A program made the translations under genes and the position numbers. A stretch of DNA of 64,000 bases, taken from positions 16,088,333 to 16,152,332 of the forward strand of contig NC_133293.1 in the NCBI RefSeq assembly GCF_005239225.2, read 5' to 3'. A model generated the notes under the pieces. The model saw only the letters and a list, made by a program, of their open reading frames with translations. It did not search any database and had not been told where the DNA came from. The stretch is from Populus alba. Lineage: Eukaryota > Streptophyta > Magnoliopsida > Malpighiales > Salicaceae. Every line of letters starts with the position of its first letter. The first letter of the stretch is position 1. Of the stretch, positions 12,457 through 26,000 are shown in pieces.

Positions 12457-15400
12457 ATGAGCGGCGAGTGTTTAAATTTTGAAAACCCGATCGGAGATGC
12501 ACTTTCCAGGGTCCAATTCGCCCCTCAATCCAATAATCTCCTCATTTCTTCTTGGGATTCCGTCAGTACCCGCTTATTTTATTTATTTATTTATTACTCC
12601 CCTTCAAAATTGCTTCATTTATTTTTATGTGATTTGACTCTGCAGAAACTTCGATTATACGATGTGGATAGCTCTCTGCTCAGATTAGAAGCTCCTGCTC
12701 CCTCACAAGCTGCGCTTCTCGATTGTTGTTTCCAGACTGAGTCTGTGGCTTTTACAGCTGCCTCTGACGGTTCCATTATAAGGTTTGTTGTTGTTAAAAC
12801 AACTTGAACTCTAAAAGTAAAACCCGGCTTCAGTTTCGTTGTATTTCCTACATTTTTATCTTTCTTTATTCTAATATGGATCAATTTGTGTCATTGTTAA
12901 CTCCGACTGAATAATTGCTTCCAATACAATGATCATAACTTGCTTAGCATTTCAGTAGCCTACGTTTTTGAAAGGTTTCTTTTGACTTTTGGTACACATT
13001 GCTGGCGTTTTTTCTTCGTGTAGTGATTTTGGTTATTTTTTGTAATTGGGCTAATTTGCTTGATTATGCTTTTGCTTACCATGGTTTTATTGGAGAGAAA
13101 ATCTTTGGATTGTAATCGTGGTTTTACTTATTTTTGTAGTTTGAGGTGGTATGCCATGGTTTTCATGCATTATTTATTGACTCTTTTCGGGGCAAATTTT
13201 TCTAGGTATGACTTGCATTCAGGAACTAATGATGCTATTGGAAATCATCAGGATATAGCAGCATGTGTGGGATACTCTATTGAAACATGTAAGCTACCTG
13301 TACCATGCTCACACGAATTTAACTTCGAATTTGACACATATTGCTTTCTTTTTTTGTAATTTTCTGCAAGACGAGATATGCGTGCTCAACCTAACATTAT
13401 ATTTTTTTTGTTGGAGATCTTTATATTTCTACGGAGCACTATTAAATCCCGTCAACTGTTTGCAGAATATGATCAGTCATATATCTAGTTAACATGTTGG
13501 AACTATACACAAAAAGGGTGAATATCAAAGACAACCAAGTTGAAGCAACCAAAAATAAGACCTTTGCATGCATTTTCGTTGGGGATTTTACCATCCATCC
13601 ACCTTGTAGAATCTAGAGATCTTGCTTTCCATCCTTTTGATTTCTTTTTAAAGGTTAGGGTTTCTGTTCTTTGCATCATAATTTGTAACATTATGATATG
13701 TATGATTGGCGATGCAACATATATGGTTGTAGAAGATGGGCGCTAAGACATACAAAGAGTCCATTCCCCCCTATTTGCTCATGGATATGCTATTTCCTTG
13801 CTGCCCCATTGCTGACAGAGTTTCTGATGATTCTTTTCTATTCGACTGTTATATAGGTCAAGTGATTTCAGCTGGTTTGGACAAGAAGGTAATGTCTTGG
13901 GATGTCCGCTTGGCAAATCCTCTTACACTCTTCAGAAATCTAGATGCAGAAATTGAGTCCATCTCTGTCTCTGGGTTTGATTTGATGGTAGCTGTTGGAG
14001 CAGCGGTGAATATATATGACTTGCGGAACTTTGAAAGAGCAGTTGATTTAAAAGAATCATCTATGGATGTAGGGATAAGATGTGTTGCTTCAACTTCATA
14101 TACCAGAGGTACTAAGATACTGATAGTGTGAGCTTTGTATTTTTCAGCATGTAGTTTCTGGTAGAAAACTTCCTTTGAGGGGAATGTCATTATTATTAGA
14201 ACATAATAATTCCTTAAAAGTGAATCAAACAAACTGTAATTGTTTTTCTATCATATATATCAAGTGTGTGGTTACTTGTAATATATATATATATATATGG
14301 CATGGTAAGAAGGTTTAAATCATCCTATAACCATTTTAAAAGGCATTATATTCCCTTTTTTTCCTTCTCTTCCCCTCTCCCTCTCAATCTTTTGAAATAG
14401 GATTTTTTTTCTTGAAGGATATGCAATTGGATCAATAGATGGACGGGTAGCTGTAGAGATCTCAAATCCATTAAATTTAAATTCCATCAGGTCAGTCTTT
14501 TGCTTATATTTCTTCAAGCATGCTTCATTTGTTGAAGATCTCAAATTTCTAGTGCATTTCCAATTATTGTTAATCTTTGGATTCTTTGTTTTGCTAGAGG
14601 TATTTGTGTTTTTTTTCGCCCCACTGCTAAAGTTATTCACAGTGCAGATCCTCAGAATGTCAACACGCTTTCCTTTTACTTTTAACCAAGACTGAACTTA
14701 ATGCCATTCCACATTCTTATCATCCTATCCCAAGGTCAAGGACAATTCTGCAAATGTGACAAGAGTTCTATAATACATGAGGCATCCTAGAGATCATAGG
14801 ATATTTCCAACTATATTACTAAGCTAGAACTTGACAAGCAGAATGGAATTGCATCCTATTGGTTATTGAGTTCTAAATCTTTTAGAGCAAAGAGACTTAG
14901 CCCTTATTTTTCTTTTGTTTTTTCACATACATGTGCACTAGACTAGATATACTTCTATGGTTTCACTGCTCCACTTAAGAAGTTGGATTTAAGGTACTGA
15001 TGTTGAGATACTAATCCTTCATCATCAAATACATTTTTAATGCAAGTAGTATATAGTTTCTCCTATTAGTGATGATATCAACTGCGAGTTCCATAATTTG
15101 TTCTCAAAGTTGCAATCTTGCTCTTAGTGCCCTGGATATTTCAATTTGATCATTGTGATACGTGTTTGCTTTCAAGCTGCAGAACAAAGTATTGAGCTGG
15201 TATTCATCATATGTGTGTGTGTGTGTTTGTTTGGTGTGTTCCTTTCTATGTTTTCTGAGCATCTGCATATTTGGGATGTTGATGTGGACAATTTGCTAAT
15301 AATTTTGCCTTGTGCATTTCAAAATGAACTGCAGATACACTTTTCGGTGTCACCCTAAGACAAAGGATGGAAAAGCACATCTAGTATCAGTTAATGACAT

Positions 15401-16238
15401 AGCATTCAATCCACTGTAAGTGCAATCAAGTCAAATGTTTGCCGTTGTGTACCTCTGAAACTAAAACTGATGAATGTTTCTGATTTAGCATGGGTGGTAC
15501 TTTTGTCACTGGTGATAATGAAGGCTATGTTACTGCATGGGATGCTCAAAGTAAAAGAAAATTACATGAGGTATATTCCATCTGATCAGAGTATAATAGT
15601 TAGCTGCACAATAATTTCTTTTTCAATCATACTTCTTTTAAAAGTGGTTAATTTCTCGTCTTGTTTTTAGTTTCCTAGATATCCAAACAGTGTGGCATCC
15701 TTATCATACAACCATGTGGGGCAACTTTTGGCTGTTGCATCAAGCTACACATACCAAGAAGCTAATGAAACGTATGCCACTCCTGTAGCCAACTGCTTTG
15801 TGATTTTGTTTTACTATACTCTTCTAAAATATTAATGCTAGAAATCATGATCGTGTTTCTTTCGTATCTATTATGCTTGGGTTACTTTGTTTTCATTGTT
15901 GTCATTTGGTTTTCCAAAACATCTTGATGCATCTATTCACAATCTCCAATCTAGTTTTTTAATTATGAATATTTTTGTCCTTTTCTTCTCATATCTACTC
16001 CACTTTATCCGCGCTGTATGATCCAAGGAGACCTGACCACAACAACAATGTTCTCGTATTTGATTGTGGCATGGCATTACCACATACGTGTTTATTGATC
16101 AAATTGCCTGACCATGCATATTTATCAATGTGACTTTTCCATGACAGGGAGGTGCCCCCTCAAATATTTATTCAGAAAATGGATGGCAGCGACATTGGAT
16201 ATTCTCCTGAAGTTTCAAGAGATTCAAGTAGGAAATGA
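12457..16238 (+). CDS. BUB3.3: BUB3.3-like WD40 mitotic checkpoint protein
   Basis: Nine exons join in frame to 334 residues: 12457..12561, 12646..12782, 13206..13288, 13857..14108, 14418..14490, 15335..15415, 15489..15570, 15671..15771, 16148..16238. WD40 blades are visible as SSWDSKLRLYDVD (about 31-43), ISAGLDKKVMSWDVR (112-126), VAVGAAVNIYDLR, AIGSIDGRVAVEI and VTGDNEGYVTAWDAQ (250-264). The order and length fit the BUB3/Rae1 seven-bladed propeller. BUB3 proteins bind phosphorylated MELT repeats of the kinetochore scaffold and recruit checkpoint kinases. The tail (EVPPQIFIQK... DSSRK) differs from canonical BUB3.1/3.2, and position next to MinE1 and eIF5A matches At1g69400, which is BUB3.3. 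The assignment to the 3.3 clade rests mainly on synteny. Confidence 0.88.
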
Positions 16239-17079
16239 GCTTTAGTATGCTTGGTAAAGAAGGTAATAAATCCAATTTTAGAAATAAACCTGCTTTGCAA
16301 TTTTTATCGTAGTTGCGTATAACAGTGACACTAGATGGCATGTTGGTGCCCACATATTAATAAAGGAAGTCAATTCCCTTTTTTTTTGTGAATTACTTTA
16401 GCCCTTTCGTTCTCAAGAGCTTGTTCCAACCTGCAAAATGTGGAGGATAAAGTGCATAGTCATTTCATTTACGATTGCTGGCTGTGGTCATTTACCTTGT
16501 CCCTTCATTTATTTGTATTTCAGATTGTTCAAAACGGCCAAACCATTTTCACACTGTGGCGTCCATATTTTTATGTCCTTACATAGTGCACCGCATTCTT
16601 GAGCAGGTGTAGCGGATTTACCTCCTTGGCTTCTTTACTGAAGGTTTGGTATTTCTCCTTGCAGAGAAATCCAAGGCTAATCATGGTGTAATGCTTGTAA
16701 CATTAAAATCTAGAGCTGATGATTTGTGACTGAGAGAGGAGTGATTTGTGACTGCAAAATGATTGAGTTTAGAATTTTTAGAAACAGCGGGTGCTTTTTT
16801 ATTAAACTATGTAAAAATTCGTTGTATCTGTAACAGATACCAGTCGATACAATGGTTCTTTTGTCCAGCTTTAATTCGATACATGCACAGCTGAATTGTG
16901 GGTACTAACTTGTAAGACCTTTTTCGACTCTTCACTTTTTCTCTCCCTGTTTTCGAATGGACTCGGATACTGGGAAAGAAGGATTTGTTTTATGTGAGGC
17001 GATGAGTGAAACGGAATGGCTGTTGGTTGTGTTCGGAAAGATTTGAAGTTCCAATTTTATTACTCAGCAGTGCTGCTAA

Positions 17080-17150
17080 TAGTTTTTAAAAATATATTAA
17101 AATGGTATTTTTTTTTATTTTTTATATTAATACATAAAACAATACGAGAA
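17080..17150. mobile_element. MITE-like AT core, fragment
   Basis: The core AAAATATATTAAAATGG, a T-rich stretch, then TATTAATACATAAAACAAT is shared with the elements at 21296-21435 and 51628-51745. The ends are not definable here. Confidence 0.35.
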
Positions 17151-19283
17151 ATATTATTAATAATAATAATAATAAATTTTCATAAAGTATTATTTGGAAC
17201 GTAATTTTCAACTGTTGTTAACATAAACTGAGCTTTATGGGAAATTATTGTAGCTCAAGAGAAAAATCACTATTCATTGAAATTGAAATAGTGAAGTGAC
17301 AAGTTTGGTCTTCTCACCATGAAACACAAAGCTTTCTATTAGAGATAAGTACGTCTTTTCATAGATGTATAGGTTATTATTTATTTAATTGGGGGTAGCT
17401 TAGTATTTTCTTATCTTATGGTGCATTAAAATTACTTAAATGCTTTAAAAGCAAAATTTTTGTTTACTTGGGTCTAGATGCTCGTTGGATATTTTTACAA
17501 GTATATTGTAATGATTATGTAGTCTTTAGATTTTTTTTTTAAAAAAAATCTACTTTCATCTTAGTTTTTTCATATTTTTCATGTAGTTTTATAAGCAAAT
17601 TAATATTTTTATATTTTTCTTCTTTCTTTGCCTTGATTAGTGTGATGCTCCTATAACCCTTCAATTTATTTTTTTCTTGGAATTTCAATTCTTATTTTAA
17701 TTGCAATTCTTTTATTTTAATTAATTATTTTAAATTAAAATTATTTTCAATTTTATTGTCTTTTAATCTTTTTAATCTCTTATATTTAATTCTCACCTTT
17801 TTTATTGTTAATTTTTTTAGGTGATCTTTCAAGTTGATATCTTTTTTTGTAATTTCATTCTCTGTTTTTTTTTTCTATGAAGTTTAATCCATATTTTTTT
17901 TATTGTTGTTTTTGTATATTTTTGGAACATATTTTTTATTTCATTCTTCAATATTAAATTTGCTTAGGAATTAAACTTTTTTATTGAGCTCAGTATATGA
18001 TTTCATGCATTACAAATTTAGAAGATAAATCAAGATGTAAAAGATTTAACGAAGTTTGCATAGTTTCTCGTACTACTAAATTAAAGTTTTTTTTATATTA
18101 TTAAAATAATTGAGCTTGCCAAATTTGACTTGATGATTTGAGTTTAGAATTTTTTTTTTTTAATTTTCAACATTAAATTTAGTTATGAGTTGGGATTTTT
18201 TGTTTAAACTCCAGTCTAAGATCTAAGATTTCACATATTTTAAATTTAGAAAATTAACCCATGATGGGAAAATTCACTCATGTTTGCCTGATTTTTTATA
18301 TTATTAAATTAGAATTGTCTTTTTTTTTTTTACATATGATTGAATTAAATGATCTCATGAAACACAAGCAACTCAATGACTTGATTTTTGGATTTTTTTG
18401 ACTTGTTTGGAAACACTTACATTGCCTTGACTTCTTCTTTTTTTTATTTAGTTAAAATTCCTCTAGCCTGTAATGTAGCTCCGATCACTAATCTAGGTTT
18501 ATTTGTGTCATTTTTTTTTCTGTCTTTTTAGATTTAATTTATTCTTCTCACTTTTTACTTTTAATATTTACTTCATCATGATTGACTTGACTTTCATGAT
18601 TTGTTTATAGGTTTCATAGGATTATCACGTTTTCCTGCCTCAAATTACAGGTTTCATAGGTTAACTATAATTGGCCGAAGTCAATTTAACACACTGTCAT
18701 CTTAATATATAATTTTTAAAAACAATGTCATCTAATATGTCAATATTTAAGTACTTTAAAAGTTTTTTTTATGTAGCATGTATCAAATTTTTAACTAGAT
18801 GTTTTTATATTTTTAAAAAAGATTTTAAAAAAATTACCCAACTTATATTTTGCAAGTAAAAAAAAACTAGTTAAGTTCTATTGTTCAACCTCTTAAAACA
18901 CTATTAATAAGATAAATATATTTAAATTAACAAGGTGATAATAAATTTGTCAATTAAAATGTTATTATTTTTTTATAAAAAAATAAGCGTATATGCATTG
19001 CTGTGTGACCATTTAATTATACTGGGTTATCGGGGTGATAATCTCGGTTTAGGATAAAAAGATTTGAAAATTATATTTTAATTAATTTAGCAAACTTAAA
19101 AATTAAGTTGTATAATGCGGACTAGTGTCCGTACAAAAACAAATTTCCACATTTCAAATCAAATGCCATAATAATAATATAAAAAATAAATGTATTGAAG
19201 TAAAAAATTATAAGAAATTTGAATTTCAAAAACTTTTCTATAATCAAACAAATCTCAGTAACAATAACAAATGCAAGCACCTC

Positions 19284-19494
19284 AGCCCATCCCAAACAGT
19301 ATTACCCCAGGCATGCCGTACTAACTGTCAATCACTTAAATCCAATGGTTCAAAATAACCCATTTTTAACTGTTAATCCCTTAAATCAACGGTACAAACT
19401 TGCCCAAAATCACTGCTATCTTGGAAAAAAAAAATCACAACTTTAGAAACCCTAAAAACCTTCTACTCATCTAAAAATGCATCCTCTATAAATA
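19284..19494 (+). promoter_or_regulatory. eIF5A promoter: site II, telo-box, TATA box
   Basis: Three plant promoter elements stand in order before the eIF5A start. AGCCCA at 19284 is the reverse of the TGGGCT site II element, AAACCCTAA at 19447 is a telo-box, and TATAAATA at 19487 lies 109 bases before the ATG. Site II plus telo-box is the usual pairing in promoters of plant translation-machinery genes driven in cycling cells, which fits the gene. Protein binding is inferred. Confidence 0.6.
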
Positions 19495-19595
19495 GCACAA
19501 ATGATAAATCAGTTGCTCTTCACACTATCTCCCTATCCTTTCTCTATCGGTATTTTGTTTGTTTTGTGATTGCAACTCTCTTAACAATCGCGGCC

Positions 19596-21719
19596 ATGTC
19601 TGACGAGGAGCAGCACTTCGAGTCAAAAGCTGATGCGGGAGCTTCGAAAACTTACCCTCAACAAGCTGGTACCATTCGCAAGAACGGTTACATTGTCATT
19701 AAGAATCGCCCTTGCAAGGTCTGGTTTCCTCATATATCTCATTTTTTCCTCTTTTTTTAGATCTCTTTTTTTTACCCTTTTATTTTAGATCTGTATGTAT
19801 TCCTTTTGTTTTGTTTAATTCAGTTTCAGATTTATACATATTTTTTTGTTTAATTCTGTTTCAGATTTATGCACGCCTTTTACATGAATGTTGGTTGGGA
19901 ATGGATTATTTATTTTTCTTGTGTTATGATTTATTTTTTGTTTAGTTCTGTTTCAGATTTATGCATGCCTTTTATATGAATGCTGGATCGGAATGGGTTT
20001 TATTTGTGTGTGTTGTTTTGATTTGGATTCTTTTCGATAGTGTTTTTAATGGTCTGGAGCTTATCCTCAGTTATGTTCTGTGTTGGATGCGGCAGTGAAC
20101 TTTACAAGCGAACGTGAAAATAAATAGATCATTTAGATCTGATAATAAACTGTTAAGAAAATTTGAAGTTTTTTTGTCGAATAATAACTTGGGTAAATTA
20201 AATTCACAGGCAGAAACCCTACTGCTGGTGTTAGTTTTGTAAGGAAAAAAATACATAAAACCAACAACATGATCGAACTTTAATTTGGGTTTGATAGAAT
20301 AAATTATTTGAGGAACCTGGGATTTTAGGATGGTTGGACTAATTAATATAAATACGAGTTCAGTGGAATCTGCTCATAGGCTATTAGAAATTATTTTGTC
20401 TGCTATATTTGGATATTTTTCCATGGAACGTGTTGCAATTTTTGCTATTTATTTTGAAATCTGAGGGGCTGTTTGTCGTATGTAATTCATTATATCATAT
20501 TTTTTTAACCCAATTTAACCATCCTATTGGTTCTTTAGAGATGCTATTGTCCTTTTCCTTTTCATTCCTCTTATTGGTTTTTTATAACGATTCTTAACGA
20601 GGACATGCTTTTAATTTTCTTTCACAGGTTGTGGAGGTTTCTACCTCTAAAACTGGCAAGCACGGCCATGCCAAATGTCACTTTGTTGCAATTGATATCT
20701 TCAATGGAAAAAAGCTTGAAGATATTGTTCCTTCTTCCCACAACTGTGATGTATGCAATTTTTTATTTTTTCTTGTATAGTTTGTTTTACATGATTTTTC
20801 AGTAAGTATCACTGAAACTTGTTCATGATCTGAATCTCTCTTTCCATTGCATTGCAGGTTCCCCATGTCAACCGTACTGACTATCAGCTGATTGATATCT
20901 CAGAGGATGGATTTGTATGTTCCGTGGTCTCTTTTACGTGTATGATTTTTTTCGTAGGCTAGTTGAACTTGGGTCTAATCTGCATTTAAAATTCAGGTGA
21001 GCTTGCTGACTGAGAATGGCAATACTAAGGATGACCTGAGGCTCCCAACTGATGATAGTCTCCTCTCTCAGGTTAGTGGACATTTTGTTTTTCCCTTACG
21101 AATTCAATTAGGCATTAAGGTTGTGCTGCCTCTCAGGATTCTAACTGTTCTTTGCCCTTTAAATGAATTTTTTTTAAAAAAAAATTATGATTGCCCAATC
21201 TGCATGTATATTTTGTGCTTTGTAACTGTTTTGGTATGCAGCAAAAGTCTTGTGCTGGCCATACAGGGGTGTTTGGGAGAGTGGTAGTGGTTGATTTTCA
21301 AAGTGTTTTTTGATATAAAATGCATTAAAATAATATATTTTTTATTTTTTAAAAAATTATTTTATGATATTAGTACATCAAAACAATTCAAAAATATAAA
21401 AAAAATAATTTTAAATAAAAAAAAACAATTTTCAAAATTTGGCCAACCTCGTGTTGAACGCAATGCCAAACTGCAGCCCATAATTTTGCATATGTGCCTC
21501 AGTTTCTGTGCTGTTGTTTTCCATCCATTTGAAATATCTCCTGTTGCAAGTGAAGCTAGTTTGGATAATTTGTGAACTACCGAATCTAGATAATGATGTT
21601 TTTTCCTTGCTATGCAGATCAAGGATGGATTTGGCGAGGGGAAAGATCTTGTTGTGACTGTGATGTCTTCCATGGGAGAGGAGCAGATCTGCGCCCTCAA
21701 GGACGTTGGCCCGAAGTAA
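19596..21719 (+). CDS. ELF5A: Translation initiation factor 5A (eIF5A)
   Basis: Five exons (19596..19718, 20628..20750, 20858..20914, 20997..21071, 21618..21719), all in phase 0, give 159 residues, exactly the plant eIF5A length. The N-terminal basic SH3-like domain contains the hypusination loop [10 protein letters not shown]; Lys52 is the residue modified to hypusine by deoxyhypusine synthase and hydroxylase. The C-terminal OB-fold domain includes [17 protein letters not shown] and ends with CALKDVGPK. The factor binds the ribosome E site and relieves stalling at proline-rich and other difficult sequences. In Arabidopsis its three copies (At1g69410, At1g26630, At1g13950) each mark one block that is collinear with part of this window. 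Which of the three is the closest relative cannot be told by eye. Confidence 0.97.
19785..20141 (+). promoter_or_regulatory. Intron-mediated enhancement motifs in eIF5A intron 1
   Basis: TTAGATCTG occurs at 19785 and 20133, both within the first 420 bases of the first intron. It matches the published plant consensus TTNGATYTG associated with introns that raise expression of their host gene. The intron is T-rich and promoter-proximal, as such introns usually are. Activity is inferred from motif and position only. Confidence 0.45.
19811..20001 (+). repeat. Imperfect tandem repeats in eIF5A intron 1
   Basis: A TTTCAGATTTAT motif occurs three times (19823, 19859, 19951). The last two occurrences sit in a longer copied unit with period 92, in which CTGTTTCAGATTTATGCA at 19856 and 19948 is followed by similar CCTTTTA(C/T)ATGAATG text. 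Confidence 0.8.
21266..21474. mobile_element. MITE-like element in eIF5A intron 4
   Basis: The left end GTGTTTGGGAGAGTGG and the right end, read on the minus strand, CAGTTTGGCATTGCG form short imperfect inverted repeats around an AT-rich core (AAAATAATATATTTTTTAT, then ACATCAAAACAATT). The copy lies between coding exons 4 and 5 without touching splice sites. The same core recurs elsewhere in the window. No coding capacity. Confidence 0.5.
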
Positions 21720-22895
21720 AATGTACCCTGCTTGATGCCGCCCAAGGTTGACGGCTGGTAGTTGTAGTTTAGCAAGTGGTTCTATGTGGGTTTGAGAATT
21801 GGTTCCGTTTCAGGAACATTCCGTACTAGATGCGGCCTTCCCTTATATGAAGACTTGCCATTATTTGAGTGGCGTTTTATGCCTTATGATATTTTTGTGG
21901 TTCTTGGTGTGGAGAAGTTTACTCTGCCAGCAAGACTGCATACTCTTCTTGGCACCTGTGGTGGTTTCAAACAATTACAGTTTTTATTTCCTATAGATTC
22001 CGGTTCTTTTCCTCCGGCGTCCTGGTGATGCATGCGTTCCCTTCTATATTTCTGTTGGGTTCTTTTTTCTTTGACGAGTAAATAAGTTTTTTGCCTTTTT
22101 GATTAAAGCGTGGTTGTATTTTGTTAAAAATATTTTATATATATATATATATATTATGATATGCTGATTTTAAAAAAATAAAAAAATATATTATTTTGAT
22201 TATTTTGTACATGAAAAATATTTTAAAAAGTAATTGTAATTATATTTTCAAACAAAACAGGTCCTAAAAGGCAAAACAAAACGGCCTTTCAAAAAATATT
22301 TTTTAAAAGTAATTGTAATTATATTTTCAAACAAAACATGCTCTAAAAGGAAAAACGAAACAGGCCCTAAAAGGCCGTTTTCAATTTGCTAATCGTGGTT
22401 ACACAATCCTCTACCACGTTGTGAGGTCCTTGCTGCTCTAATGCACCCAGAGTGAATCCCAGCAATTTTCCTGGTTCCAAGCTGCTCGTCATCGAGGACG
22501 GGCTCCTCACTAACTGGTGGAATCACAACTTTATACGACAGTAAGCTAACAACCTATTTAGCAAGATAGAATGCCGTTCTCTGGAAGGTTCTTGCATTTG
22601 TTACGTTTCTTAAGAGATGTGGATGAGCACTGTCAAGACTGGAAATCCAATGTAGCATGCAAATTGCTTCAATCAATTGAATTCTTAAGAGATGTGGATG
22701 AGCTATCGTAGAGGATTCAACAATTGAGCATCACTGGTTGGTAATCCTGATGAGATATGACCAGGGCAAGTTACTCAAATAATTACCAGATAAATTTCAA
22801 GGAATCCTGTTCGGCCAGGGTGGTCCTAAAAGTAACATCTTTCTAACATTTTGCGAGACATGTCTTCGGTGCCTCTGACCAAAATCTCCCAACAT
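21720..22895. other. Tail-to-tail spacer between eIF5A and IPK
   Basis: It contains the eIF5A 3' UTR (about 300-400 bases), a (TA)n run near 22136-22154, an AT-rich MITE-like stretch with an internal tandem duplication, and about 500 bases of mixed sequence probably belonging to the IPK 3' side. No additional gene was seen. Confidence 0.4.
22219..22372. repeat. 79-bp tandem duplication in the eIF5A-IPK spacer
   Basis: TAATTGTAATTATATTTTCA followed by AACAAAACA occurs at 22231 and 22310, followed in both copies by related CCTAAAAGG(C/A)AAAAC(A/G)AAAC text. The AT-rich left flank resembles the MITE cores elsewhere in the window. Confidence 0.75.
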
Positions 22896-23020
22896 TCAGC
22901 AGTTCCTATTTCCTTTACCAACAAACCGAATGACGGTCCCCAGCCAATCTTCAGGAAGAGTGCCTTTCACCTCTCCACTTAAAGCCCTCGAAGAATGGGT
23001 TGTTGCTGCCTGTGTTCAAC

Positions 23021-23077
<57 letters not shown>

Positions 23078-26000
23078 AAGGATCAAGAAAAATAAAAACA
23101 ATGACAGCGTATAAAGCAAAGACCAGGCTGAAAGCTATCAATCACCTTCACAATGTAGACATCAATTCCAAGTTTTGCAATCAATGCAGCTTCTGATATC
23201 TTGGTCGCCATTCCACCAGTCGTATCATGGGCTGCAACAGTTGTTTCAACTGCAGGCAAGGAATAAAAAACGTATGTTGATCTCACAGCAAAGGACTTAT
23301 AATCCCCTTTTGGAATATCACTTTGCGAGGACTCTAATCAAGGCGAAGAAAAATCATATTTTCCACTTGCATCAACAAGCCAGGAAAACCACCAGGCACT
23401 TGTCCTGAGATTTGAATCTCTTAACACTAATTATATATCACTGGTGTAAACAATATCCACGGGGATGCCAAATGTTTATTTAATTTCTATTGCACAAGAA
23501 TCTTCCTACTGAAAAGGAAGAGTTCATCTTCTAGAGAAATACCATACTGCAGATGAAAGTACAGATTTAAGGTCAAATTTTGTGAAAAACTAATTTTTGT
23601 AGATGCAAATAAGAGGGCATTGTTTTACTACTGCTTAGCAACGCCTATTTCAAGTGCTATGAACTCGCCATGCATATTAATACAGGACATCCAACTCACA
23701 GATAGCAATTTGCAACATCAAATGCTGAAACAACCACACAAACCTTGCTTTTTCATGTCCTCAAGTGTTGGTTTCACAACAGACCAGCTCCCATCTTCAC
23801 TCACAGCTGTGTTTTAGAAATTGGTTACTTATGCCCTTCCAGGGTGACATATCAAACTAATTTTGGAGACTATCATCCATTGAAAAGATAGAGTTTGTTG
23901 TGAGTGCTCACCGATCTCCCTCAAGAGGACTGCATTAGGTTCTGAAGGAGGACGGTCATAGACACCCAAAACATCTGTCTGTAGTCCAAATTAATTGGAT
24001 AACAAGAAGAGAATTGCGCTTTTTATTACAAAATATGCAGGTTAATGCCATGGTGACTGGCCTAGCTACCCAAAAACAGAGGCCATCTAAGATTGTCAAT
24101 TTCAGGAACTAATTGATCAACTTCATCATAAATGCAACATCAAACTGACAAGAATTTGATCCTACTTCAAAACTCATCATTTGTACAGTTTATATGGAGA
24201 AATGGATAAAAGCTAGGAGTAGAATTAATTAAGTGGACCATCTTTGAGCTATCTGATTCTGGTTGTGCAGAGAGAAACAGAAGGTGATTTGACAATGAAC
24301 CACAAAGCTCTGTCCAAGAAATGCAATAATATGAGATAATGTCATGGAAAAAGGATACCAGGAAAACAACATATTCAGGTTTCAAATAGGCTGCAAGATG
24401 ACGTATAATAACATCACCACTCAATATGGTGCATCCCTGATTAAATAAGCAAATAAAAAAATGTCAGTTTCAATTTAAAAACCAAGAGAGTATATCAACC
24501 CTTAGAGTGAACAAACCTGCAAATCATCAAGTACAGCATCTCCATGTAAGACCTATAAAGCAAAACGAGATCTATGATAGTACAGCATGTTGAAAAAACC
24601 CAGCCAACAAAGAACATGAAGAGAAAGAAAAATGATCACTCCTCCTTCAAGAATTAGTAAACACCAAAACAATGGGTTCACACTAGAAATATGTCCTAGT
24701 GGTTTATGCTGACTAACAAAGTGAGAAATCCATCATCACCTCCAATAACAAATATACAAATAAGCTGATATGTGTTGCTGGAGGTCTAAGAGAGGATTTT
24801 TCATCTCCATAACTTTCACCTTCTTCTTTCTTTCTTTTCTCTTTCTCCGTCTTTTTTTTTTTTTGCTGCTTTGCAACTTAAATTTCTCCTCTGCCATTTA
24901 TTCAAATTTTATAGTACAAAAAGACCTTACAACCTCTAAAAGCCTTGCATGATTGGCGTTTATGCGTTGATGAATTGAGATAAGGATTTCAAAGTACAAA
25001 TTTGTGTCCTATATTTTGTAATTTCAGAAACTTATATGATGATTGAGCAATCCCTAAATTATGGCAGCCAAATTTCTATAAATTAAGTTTTTAGCAACTT
25101 ATTGAATTTACAGCTTCTCCAGAATCCAAACATTGAGCTTTTCTATATTGTTGGTTGCTAAATATAATCCTGTGAGTGTTATATGCTGCACTTTTAGACA
25201 CAAGAATTCAATTGTTTGCTTGCAAAAACATCATGACCAGATAACTAACAATTCCTGTTTTTGAGATTTCAGAATCCTTGGTTAGTCATTTCCATCCATT
25301 TGCAAAGTCAACAAGTTTATACGATATGTTTGTCACTCATTGAAGATCAGGATCTTCATGTATTTCCTCATATCTGGGTACTGCATTCCAAGCAATTTCA
25401 TGTGCTGCAATTTTACTGCTGACATACAAGTTCAGTTTCATTTGACAAGCAAAACAGCAAAAAAAGAGATAAGAACTGGTATGTTTTGATCAATTGACCT
25501 CAACTAGTTTGGGATTGACGCGTACAATTATACATACTATTCTTGTTCCTTAAATAGTAAAGTTTATAGAAAGCAATGATTCATAAGATTTCAATTCACA
25601 AAATAAAGTAAAGAGGAAGAAATCTATCTTACAGGTACGAATCCAGAGTTGATTGCCTGAGCTACCATTGATAAATCAGCAGATGCCATCTGTGGAAACA
25701 AATTAGAGACCAGAATTAGAAGAGATCATACAGAATTCTCCATCATCAATAATGAAGATAATCACGGAAAGTCCCATATTTGAGCCATATTAGTAAACAA
25801 ATACACTCATTTCTCAATGCCTCTAACATTTCTTTCAGAAGTTGTCCATCCACATGAAAATGGAGACATTCCAATGGAAGGAATGCCCTCTGCCATAAAA
25901 AAAAAAAAACCTTTGTTAGAGTCATATGCTATATTCCCAGAAACACAATGCAGAAATAGCTGCCAATGAGAAAATAGAAAGAATTTTCATGGACAAATTT

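Larger units (their letters stand above)
16239..19595. other. AT-rich spacer between BUB3.3 and eIF5A
   Basis: After roughly 700 bases of likely BUB3.3 3' UTR, the sequence is AT-rich with T runs. It holds a MITE-like core near 17080-17150 and a diverged duplicated segment, in which AAATTTAGAAGATAAA near 18015 and AAATTTAGAAAATTAA near 18243 lie in similar contexts. No coding exon was recognised. The last 300 bases form the eIF5A promoter. Confidence 0.4.

Noticed and set aside
25820..25830. GC donor for IPK exon 5 after AATGTTAGAG
   Set aside because: A GT donor directly after AAT keeps the frame and gives the family-like SERNMASADL junction, so the non-canonical choice is unnecessary.
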